Positions 19,500 to 28,905 of a stretch of DNA of 37,275 bases are shown in pieces. Source of the stretch: Monoraphidium neglectum (Eukaryota > Chlorophyta > Chlorophyceae > Sphaeropleales > Selenastraceae); contig NW_014013546.1 in NCBI RefSeq assembly GCF_000611645.1, positions 1 to 37,275 on the forward strand, read 5' to 3'. A program made the translations under genes and the position numbers. Below the pieces are notes generated by a model. The model was not told where the DNA came from. It ran no database searches and saw nothing but the letters and a program-made list of their open reading frames with translations. Position 1 is the stretch's first letter. Each line of letters begins with the position of its first letter.

Positions 19500-22400
19500 T
19501 CAGGGCAAGGTTTCATTGCGAATGCCGCCGGCGGCGCCGGCGCCAGCGCCCCCGGCGGCGGTGTCTTGGGCGTCCACAGCAAATACAGCCGGCGTGTCGA
19601 CGCCATGCTGCGCGCCCTGCGTCGTGAGGGCGCTGCCTGCGCTGCAGCCTCCCGGCCCTCCCTGCTGGGCCCACGCGCCCCTGCCGGTTGCCGAGAACGC
19701 CTGACTCGCTTCGCCCCCGCTGCTGTCGATGATGCCGTTGTTGGTTGCAAGGGTGCTGCCGTCACCAGTGCCGTCAGCAGTGACACCCCCAGCGCAGGAG
19801 CCTCGGCCCTGAGAGAGAGGGTCTTCTGGCAAGTTGGCCCCCAAAGTGTGGCTCGCCAGACGCCGACGCCTGCCGGCTGATGCTGCAGCGGCAGGCGACG
19901 CTGCACCGTCCCCAGGGCGCAGCGTGGAGCCGCCGTCGGCGCCCGCGGAAACTGCCTGGACATCGGCCACGGCGTTTTCAGGTGTGATGAGGGTGGCGTT
20001 GCCGTCGCGGCAGTCGTTGCAGGTTATTGAGACGGCGTACTCTCCTGAGGCATGGTAGTAGCCGTCCACGACAACGTAGTGCGTGGTGCCGGCCTGGGGC
20101 AGGGCCGATTGTGGCACGAAGGGTTGTGCATTGTGTATTGTACAACACTTATGCGCAAAGAAGGGGCTGACCAATGCCAGGCAGGATGGCTCGGGCTGCT
20201 GTACTATTTGCGAGTGCAGTTGGGGGGCCAAGAGGGGTCAAGGCACGGGAGAGGTGCGTAAGGAACCAACAGCGCCGGCTCTACAAAGGGCGGGTAGAGG
20301 AGGGACTCAGGGTGGTGTGGAGCGGCGCACGAGAACAGATCTCATGATGAAAGGGGACTCCACAAACACGCCAGCTACCTCGTCTGCCCTCTGCCCCCCC
20401 CCCTGCCTGTACCTTGAGGGAGGCGTCAAGGCGCGAGTTGGAGGAGCTGTAGGAGCAGGAGCGGTCGTCATCGTTGCAGAGCTGCGCGGCGGCGGCGGTC
20501 AAACACCAGGAGGGCGAGGAGGGACGCACGTCAATGCCAGGGAGCAAGTTGATGTCACGGATTGTAGAGCAAAAACGCACTCGTTCAGCACCAGCTGCCA
20601 GGGCAGTCGTCCGCCAACTATGTGCTGGTGCCGTCAGCACCACATCAGGTTCTCGAACGGGGCAGCTGCTCACGTATGTTCCCAGGTTGGCCAGGTCTGT
20701 GGCCAGGATCAGCTTCGTGTCGAAGGATGAGCCGCAGGTGCTGATGGTCACCTGGGCAGTGGGGTTTCATGTGGCAATGGCAACGAGAGGTGGGGCAGAG
20801 TGAGAGGCCGCCCGGGGGGGGGGGGCATACGGCTCACAAGGAGGCCTCATGCCACGAAGCAAGGAAACGAGCGGTGCGCGTGCATGGTGGGTACGCAACG
20901 TGCCTGCATGTTTGTGGCAGGCATGAGGGCGTAGACGACGTCCGGTGCAGCGTCCTGAGGGGGCGCGGTGAAGGTGGGTGTTTGTGTGCAGGTGCCGCCT
21001 GATCATGTCTTGATGATGTCTTACCGCATGGTGTGCCTGCGCATGTGCACGCATGTTCGCATACGTGCATGTACGCATACGGTATGAAAGTTGCATGTGC
21101 ACGAGTGCCACACAAACACACACACATACACACACACTCACTCACACACACTTTCAAACATCACCAAAAACAGCCATCCCCCCTGCAACGCACCCACCTG
21201 CGCCTGGCAGCTGTAGTTGTCCCGAAACTTTGACGTGTCCCCCTTGTCGCTGAACGGCAGCGCCCCCACCACACGCGGGCTGGACGCGGCCTCGCCGGTG
21301 AGGGGGCGCGTGTCGTCGACGCGCGCCGTGTACAGTGCGCCGTCGAGCGCGGGGTCGTCACTCCTGCGAAGGGAGGGGGGGTCGGCAGAAAGAGGTGCTG
21401 GCTGTAGGGACACAACAGCGGGATGAGGCGCCGACTCAAAACGAAGTCCAGCCAGCTCGCAGCACGGTTTGTCAACATCAGAGGCGTGGGGTGGACTATG
21501 GGGCTGTGTCATGATGCCGTAAGCAATTTGACATGTGGGGCTGCACGCCAGCAACACCACGCCAAGGGCTGTTCAGCCCTGACAAATTGCAGCAATCTCC
21601 ACACAAATATTCAACCTGCAAGCACCCTCAAGCCCCTGCATTAAGCCCTGCGAACGCACTTGAAGGTGAACTGGATGAAATAGACGCCCTCGCTGACTGC
21701 CCGCGGGTGGACCGTGAACGCCGCCGCCGCCGCGCCGCCCCCTGCGTCCCAGTCGCCCGGCGCAAGCGTCACCGCCGCCGGCCGCACGTCCGCCAGCGGC
21801 GCGCCGTCCCACGCGACGCCCGCGCTCGCTGAAACCGTCACCGCCGCCGCCGGCCGCGCCAGCAGCCGCACTGCGACCGGCCGCGGCTCTGCGTCCGACG
21901 GCGTCACGGACAGCACGCCCGGCTCCACCGCGGCCTGCTCCACGATGCGGGACTGCAGGAGGCGGTTGGGGGTGGCACTGAGGTCGGGCAGGCCGGAGCC
22001 CTCCGAGGGGAAGAGGGTGCCGTAGCCGAGGGGGTCGTCGGTCACCGCCCCCCGCAGGGCGCTGGCGTAGACCTTTTGGACGACCTCCGCGGTGGAGGCG
22101 CCCTGGCCATGGCATAGATGTTTGGTGGGTTTGGTTTGGGTTGGGCTGGTGGGGTCTGGGGCTGCGCTGTTTGGGAGGTGGGTGCCTTGGGTGCGGACGC
22201 CTCGGTGGGGGGCTGAGGGCGCGCAGGGTTCAAGAGGTCGGCGAGGGCACCGGCTGCAACAGCAGGATGTGCGCACGGGCGACTGCGGTCAAGCAGCGCC
22301 GCGCTGCGCCGTGGCTGGGCGCCTCACCGGGTGGCGCTCAATGTAGAGCGCGACGACGCCGGTCACAAAGGCTGCGGGGGAGGAAAGGGCAGAGGGATGA

Positions 22401-23444
22401 GGGCAGGGCTACACCACATGCCGCAAACCCTGAACCCCGCGCCAAAGGCGCAGGGCGCCGTCTGCTGCCACCTCTGAGGCAGCACATCGCTAAACACACC
22501 TCTCATCTCATCGCGCAAAACCACGACGGCCCAATAGCAAACAGTGGTCAGCCAAGTCGAAGCACCCCCCATCTGAACCGCCGCAGCGCACGTGCGGCCA
22601 TGGAGGTGCCGGTCTTGAGGCCCACGCTGGTGTCGCTCTCAGGGACAGCGGACAGGATGCTTGCCCCTGGCGCAAACACGTCCACGCAGGCACCCCTGCA
22701 GGTTTCGGGGCGGGATGGCAGGCTCGCCCGCGGCTGCGATGGTGCACTTACAACAACCGGTGCCAAAAGCACGAATCAAGCCGGCTGCAGCTCCCAGGGA
22801 CTCCGCTACGTGTCAACAGCCGGGGTTGACCATCATCTGGGGTCGGGCAGCGACCCTCGAGCGCCCGTGCTAGCGTCTGAAGCAGACACTTGCAGCCCCG
22901 CGCCCGACTGCACCCTCAGGGCCTGAGAGCCCCATGGGAGGGCCAGCCTCACCAGTTGGAGAAGGCCCAGCGCGCCAGGTTGCTGTCTATGGCCGCAACC
23001 GTGACTGCGCTCGGCGTGCTGCCCGGGGAAGCCAAGCAGGCGTCGCGGGCGCTGTTGCCTGCGAAAACAGGGCGCGGCCCTCAGGGGTTGCCTGGAAAAA
23101 GGCTGCCTTGCTCGACCCGGCTGGAAAGCTGTGATGCCCATTTTCTCGATAAGATGATGCACTCCTGACTGGACACATGTCGCTGGCGCCTGCCATGCGG
23201 CGCGCATAGACCATCCTCACCCGCGGACACCACCACGTGCAGGTTGTGGTTGCGGACCAGCTGATCAACGGCCCTGTTGACCACGGAGCTGTAGGAGCCC
23301 TCCACGCTCATGTGCACCACACCGGGGACCTCGTGGTTGGCCGCCACCCATTCCAGGCCCTGAGAGAAGAGAGGTTTTGGGTGTGTGTGTTTTCTGTGTG
23401 TTTTGTGTGCGTGTTTGTGTGTGTGTGTGTGTGCGTGTGTGTGC

Positions 23445-23497
<53 letters not shown>

Positions 23498-25443
23498 CGT
23501 GTGTGTGCACGCGCGTGCACACGTGCATGCGTGCAGCACGGTCATGTCATGATTGCACAGGGATCAGCACAGCCATTTGTGGCGCGGCAGGAGCCCATTG
23601 CCACGCACTCGCCCCACCCGCACCTTGAGCAGCGTCGACACCATGGCGCGCCCGTTGCAGTCCAATACCTGGCGCGATGGTGGCAGGGTACAGCGATGCC
23701 GCACGCGTGAGGAAGGACAGCTCGCCGCAGCGGGTTTCAACCGTTCACAATACGACGCCGCCCGCAGAGCTGCCGGTCGCCGCCCACAGGAAAAGGCGCG
23801 TCAAAACATTCGGCACAACTGCGCGCGGCCCCTAGGCCTCTTCAAGGCGGCCAAGAGACTCACCCTCACGGGGTGAATTGAGACGTTCTTTGCGACCCCA
23901 TACGTCAGGCCGCCCACAATGGCTGCGACCTGTCAGTGTGGGTGACGTCAGGAACATCGGCCGACCCAGGAGTGAGGCTGCCAGGTCGGGGCAAGCCCGT
24001 GCGCGACAGAAAAATTGGCCCAATTATGCACGTTGGTGGCTCCTTTCGCCAATTGACACCAGTCGGGACTTTGCAGCAGGCCCAGGAACGCACATGGCTG
24101 CCGTGGCCGTGGCAGTCCGCAACGCTGCCGCTGTCGGACACGGCGTCAAATCCGCCGGTCACGCGCGTCCTGGGCTTGCCGCTTGGGCCGACGGCGGCGG
24201 GGTCGGCGCTGCCATCCGGCCGCGGGAACAAGAACTCGCGGTGGGTGGGGCGGACGCCCGTGTCGAGGACATAAACGTGGACGCCGGTGCCTGGTTGGGC
24301 AGTGGGCCCGCGAGGAGCAAGGCGGCGCTGGGGGCTGGAAGGCGCAAGGACTATATTTTGCAGATAAGACAATGCAGACATTCACTGCAGACGAAGGGCA
24401 GCATCGCGTGATGATGCGGCCGCGAGAGGTGGCCACGCGCGTGTCGGCTGCAGACGCCCGGTGCAAGCCGCAGCACGTGAGCAAGGGTGGGCTCCGCACG
24501 CCTCTGGGCCCATGACGCACCCATGTTTTCGTAGTCATACTTGCCGTTAAGCGGCAGGCTGCTCTGATCTATGGCGTCGAGGCCCCACGGCGCATCGAGC
24601 TGTTCCGGCAGCTGCCTGCGTGGAGGGTGGTCGCCGCTGCTGCCTTCTGAGGAGGCCGCCGCCTTGCTCCCGGCGCCGCTGCCGGCAACAGGCGTAGCGG
24701 GGAGGAGCTCGTCGCCCAGGCCGAGGGTTTTGTCGCTGATTACGTAATCGATCTGCTCCTTGAGCTGCAGCTGCAGGGCCTGCAGCTCCTTCACAGTCAG
24801 GCGGGCTGTCGCACGGGCAGCATTGGAGCGCAACACCACAAGAGAATGCGGAGGAGTGCTTGAGAGATGGGGGTTCGGGCGCATAGAAGCTGATTGATCG
24901 GCCCGCATGTCACGGCGCGCATCGGGCTGTCGCATGTCAGCCACGCGTACGTGCCCCTGGCCCTCAACCCGCCTACCTGCAAACCCGTTGAGCAGAGTGT
25001 CGAAGCGCGACTGGCAAGAGATCACAGGCAGTGGTGTGCCCGACTCCCAGAGCGCCTCAAACCCGCCCGCCAGGCCAGTGTCTGCGGCTGGATCCGCCGC
25101 GCGTGGCGAACCAGGGTCCGCAGGCAGGGACATGCTGGGGCAGAGCCGCTCCCAGAGCCGCATGCCATTGACGCCGCGGCGCCAGACGACAATCCAGGGC
25201 TGTCGAGCGCCGTCGGCGCTCTGCTGGGCCGAAGCGCTTGGAGCGGCGGCGCCGTCCCTGGATGGGTGTCGGAGGGGACATTAAGCGGGGCCCACAAGGC
25301 CAGGGGCCAGCGCATGGCACGACAGAGTCTCGCCAGGCAAGAGACCTTCGTCATAGCAGGCATGTTATGATGCGTATGGCCCACCTGGCTAGGTTTGCCA
25401 GCATGGCCACCATCAGCAGCACGGCGCGGTGGCACTCCCGCAT
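19500..25443 (-). CDS. Secreted subtilisin-like serine protease (S8A, proteinase K type) with C-terminal PPC-like domain
   Basis: Sixteen exons: 25443-25385, 25257-24977, 24805-24521, 24290-24094, 23929-23864, 23668-23624, 23359-23221, 23058-22953, 22695-22592, 22371-22328, 22102-21660, 21363-21198, 20954-20904, 20751-20674, 20481-20413 and 20093-19500. All phases agree, giving 908 residues. A signal peptide (RAVLLMVAMLANLA) is followed by an I9-type propeptide (PWIVVWRRGV..FDTLLNGFAARLT). The catalytic triad is Asp218 (VYVLDTGV), His271 (GHGSH, where the family norm is GHGTH) and Ser424 (GTSMAAPFVTG). Asn359 (SAGN) is the oxyanion residue. A beta-rich region follows, then a PPC-like domain (VTISTCGSSFDTKL, LCNDDDRSCS, YYVVVDGYY-like with HYVVVDGYYHASGEY) and a ~170-residue low-complexity tail. 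It should be a self-processing secreted endopeptidase. Exon 13 needs a GC donor. Confidence 0.92.
21109..21152 (+). repeat. CA-rich microsatellite in a protease intron
   Basis: Imperfect CA dinucleotide tract within the intron between exons 12 and 13 (20955-21197). The minus-strand transcript carries it as GU. Confidence 0.9.
23381..23509 (+). repeat. GT-rich microsatellite in a protease intron
   Basis: About 130 nt of imperfect GT repeats with GC and TT interruptions fill half of the intron between protease exons 6 and 7 (23360-23623). It creates spurious His/Thr- and Cys/Val-repeat reading frames. Confidence 0.95.
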
Positions 25444-25781
25444 GTCGCGGCACCACGGCTTGTGCCCTGCCAGCTGCTGAGTCCCACGCTGTCTGCGATC
25501 TCGACTTGATAGTCAATTCAAAGGCTGTTCTAGGAGCGTTTACTACACACGGAGTGCCTGACTTGTTGGGAGATCGCCGGATTTGAAAGCTGGTGGTGGC
25601 AACGAGCCATTGGAAGCTCTAGTGGATTCTGTATCAGATCTTTATATGAACCACAACGTCTTTCGTCGCAGGTGCCCAACTTCTGACCGGCACATCCCGA
25701 TACTGCAGTTGGCGCAGCTTACGTAGCATATACGGCTTCCAGATCGAGGTGGTCAGACAAAAATTCATCTCAGTATTTATC
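25444..25781. promoter_or_regulatory. Divergent intergenic region, protease / HISN2
   Basis: 338 nt between the two start codons, AT-richer from 25500 to 25780. It must hold the promoters and 5' UTRs of both genes unless an upstream non-coding exon exists. Confidence 0.5.
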
Positions 25782-28162
25782 ATGCTGCTGCGCAACCCCA
25801 GAACCGCGTGTTGCTCGGGACGGACGCCACGGCGATCTGTTCCGCGCATCAGCAGCAATGGGCCGTGCAGGAAGATGCACAGGGGCTATAGAACCCTGGT
25901 GACCTGCGCTGCGGCCGTGGAGCAGCGAGCCGTCAAGCCAGAGAGCGAGGTCCCCGGCATGTCAGCCTATTTAGACTCCCTCAGGTGGAACAATGATGGT
26001 CTGGTGGCCGTGATCGCCCAGGTGCGTTTAGCTATCGCGACAAAATTGCCGGCGGGGTTGGCGGCCGGTCGTCCCTGCTTGCCGCCCGACAGCCGATGCT
26101 GCTGCTGGCATGCTGATGGGTTCCCGCGGCTTTGCGCTTTTTGATGCTGCTTCGCCCATTCACTCTGTCATGTAGCACGTGGACACCGGGGAGGTGCTGA
26201 TGCAGGCATACTCGGACCGCAACGCGATATGCGAGACGCTTCAGACGGGGTGAGCAGCAGGCAAGCGAGCGGGCGTCGCGGCGAGGCCGCTCGTGACAGC
26301 TGCAACAAGGCGCAACAGCTGCAACAAACGGATGCAACAAGACGTCACAGCTCACATCTTCAGGGTGCCAGACCTTCCCCCCTTATATTTGAAAGGCACG
26401 GCCCCGCGCTAAGCGGCATGGACACTGGGTTGCGAGCAGCGTCTCGCAGCTGCGCTGCCTCCCATTGCCAGCCGCTGCCGCCTGCGGCACCAGCCCGCCC
26501 TTCCGACCCCACGGCGCACGGCGGCCGCAGGCTGGCCACCTTTTACAGCCGAAGCCGCCGCGAGCGCTGGTGCAAGGGCGAGACGTCCGGCCATTTCATC
26601 AAGGTGTCGCGCGTGTTTGCCGACTGTGACAAGGACTCCATCATATACCTCGGCGACCCCATCGGCCCGGCCTGCCACACCGGCGCAAAGTGAGAAGGGG
26701 AGGCTTGGCTTGCGGCGCTCGTGAGGGGCGGGCGCGTTCGCTGGTCAGCCATCCGTTGAGTTTCCGCGATGGCACCGGCGGGGCGGTCGCACGGCCGCCG
26801 ATGCCGTCGCCTGCACAGCAGCCGCCTGCCATGCCGTCGCCCAAACCATGTTTTTCCAGGCGCTCCAAAATCCTCTTGGGCCCTGCGATTTGCGCCCGAT
26901 TGCTGCTTGACGAACACTCTGCTTCTCGGCTCCAAGCAGCAGCCCCACCACGAGTGCGCGCCTGCACCCCCGGCCGACCTGCCGCTGCAGGACCTGCTGG
27001 TTCAGCGAGGCGCAGGTTGGCGACGACGGCGGCGTCAGCACCTGCGGAAAGCACGAGCACCACGCGGCCCACAGCCCTGCCACCACTCTTTATGCGCTCG
27101 AGCGCACCATCCAGCAGCGGCGGGACGAGATGGGGCAGCAGAAAGGTGGGCTGCTGGCGGCACCGCTGCCATGAGCGGCGGCGGGGTGAAGGGGGTCGCG
27201 CCCCTGGCTCTAGCGATCGCCATGGTGAAGCGGAGAAGGTCTCGTCGCATGCAAATGGCTGGCTGCCATGATGGGCGCCGCGAACGCGCCCTCGACTCTC
27301 GACACCATGCCCACCCCACCCACCCCCCAGAGGGCAAGCCCTCCTGGACGGCGCGCCTGCTGGCGGACCCTGTGCTGCTGTGCAAGAAGGTGCGGGAGGA
27401 GGCCGGGGAGCTGTGCGAGACGCTGGAGGCGGGGGAGGGCGCGGAGCGCGCGGCCAGCGAGATGGCGGACCTGCTGTACCACTCCATGGTGCTGCTGAAC
27501 CTGCAGGTGCGGCGCACATTTGGGGGCTGGTGCATGGGTGAAAGTGGGGGTTGCACGTTGCATGGCGTCGCATAGTGCTGCCGACTGTTCTGGTGTGTGC
27601 GTGGGGGCTTGCATGGAGGCTTGCATGGAGAAGCTGAGGTGTTGCATGGTGCTGGTGACCGTTCTGGTGTGCGCTGCGGGTCATGCATGGGGAAGCCGAG
27701 GTGGTGCATGGTGCTGACGTTGTAGGCAGAGAGGTGCAAAAGGGGCATGGGGGCATGCGCGCGGGGGCTGAACAGTTGCATGATGCCCAGTCGGGCGGTA
27801 GTGAGTGGGAGGCGTAGGCCACGGGCGCGCTGGGTGCCTGGGGGGGGGTCTGTCGTCGGGTCAGCAGAAAGGACAATGCACTGCCGATGTCGACGCTCAG
27901 CTGCCCGTTTTTCAGCTGCAAGTTTACGATGAGGGATTGGGGGAAGCGGGGCGACACTTCCTGTTGACGTATGCGGAAGGCTCTGTTCGCTCCCAGGCAC
28001 CTGTGTGAGGCATGAGCATTCACCACGTCTGCCCCGTGCACACCTCTGTCTCCTTTTCTAACAATCTAGGGTGTGCCTATGGAGGATGTGATGCGCGTGC
28101 TGCGGCAGCGGTTTGGGACCTCTGGAATCGAGGAGAAGGCGGCACGGCCACCGAAGCAGTGA
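25782..28162 (+). CDS. HISN2: Bifunctional phosphoribosyl-AMP cyclohydrolase / phosphoribosyl-ATP pyrophosphohydrolase, plastid-targeted
   Basis: Six exons: 25782-26021, 26176-26249, 26531-26689, 26991-27145, 27331-27506 and 28070-28162. Phases agree throughout, giving 298 residues. It performs steps 2 and 3 of histidine biosynthesis: PR-ATP to PR-AMP (HisE half) and ring opening to ProFAR (HisI half). The first ~50 residues ([19 protein letters not shown]) are basic, as in a chloroplast transit peptide. The HisI part has [34 protein letters not shown] and the three metal-binding cysteines in FADCDKD, GPACHTG and TCWF. The HisE part has [24 protein letters not shown] and the metal-binding acidic helices [11 protein letters not shown] and [12 protein letters not shown]. 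The domain order matches plant HISN2. The linker contains an unusual [20 protein letters not shown] segment. Confidence 0.95.
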
Positions 28163-28201
28163 CGTGCGGTTGGTGCTCGTGCTTTTGCGTGCGGCCACAC
28201 C

Positions 28202-28206
28202 TGTAA
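28202..28206 (+). terminator. TGTAA poly(A) signal of HISN2
   Basis: TGTAA 40 nt after the HISN2 stop, in the usual place for a chlorophyte polyadenylation signal. Confidence 0.55.
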
Positions 28207-28307
28207 CGGCTGCTCACACCCCAATTAATGACCGCTGTTCACGGGTTGCAAGAGGACCAAGTCCCAAGCCCAACGTTGTGACAAAGATGGGACCCATATG
28301 CAGTCTT

Positions 28308-28320
28308 TTACAATTTGTAA
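28308..28320. terminator. Near-palindromic TTACA/TGTAA, possible two-way poly(A) signal
   Basis: TTACAATTTGTAA carries TGTAA on both strands. It is about 155 nt beyond the HISN2 stop and about 585 nt beyond the expansin stop, so it could serve either transcript. Confidence 0.3.
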
Positions 28321-28905
28321 GCTCCACCAGGGGGGCCTGAATGTTGGTGGTGCAAAAACGCCTGACAATCAGCCTGGCAGTGGCAGGCGTATGATCCTGA
28401 AGACAGTGATCACCACGTGAGAATCATCACGGTGTGTTGGGTGCACATACATGTAAACAGCGCGCGTGTTGCGGCGGCTGAGTCCAGACAGCACACGCTC
28501 TACGCCCCATCGGAGGAACAGGGCAGCAAGAGCATGTGTGGCCTGCACCTTCAAAAACAGCAGGCGCGTTGCGGCGAAAACGGACGTAGCATCGCATTGC
28601 GTGTGTGTGCCAGGTGTGTGTGTGTGTGTGTGGAAAGTGGTTGCCAAAGTAGGACACGGCACCACTATGCAGCCGGCGACACAGTTGTGTGCAAGAACAA
28701 CCCTCGTATGCTTCCTCCTGCGCGCCACAGGCGCTCACTTGGCTTGCAAGCCAAGCCAGCCAAGAAACTGCCTGCTGACCAAAAATTTGCGGTGTTTTTG
28801 CCGTTCATCGATGAAAGTCGATATCGCACTCACAATCCACTGCTTGGAGCCCCTTCCCTCAAAACAACGATCTTGAGGAGCACCGGCAAGGGGGACGGTT
28901 TGTTA

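Larger units (their letters stand above)
28163..28905. other. Convergent 3' region, HISN2 / expansin
   Basis: Contains the 3' UTRs of both genes. A short GT run lies at about 28613-28632. I see no gene; frames here are short and uneven. Confidence 0.5.

Noticed and set aside
20808..20826. Poly-G run next to the protease
   Set aside because: Simple homopolymer within an intron; no function inferred, and its length is prone to sequencing error.
23265..23545. Reading frames coding for His-Thr repeats on the minus strand
   Set aside because: They are translations of the intronic GT/CA microsatellite; both flanks are protease exons in another frame.
26641..28041. 466-codon minus-strand frame, Pro/Ala/His-rich
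   Set aside because: It runs antisense through HISN2 exons and introns and has no recognisable domain.
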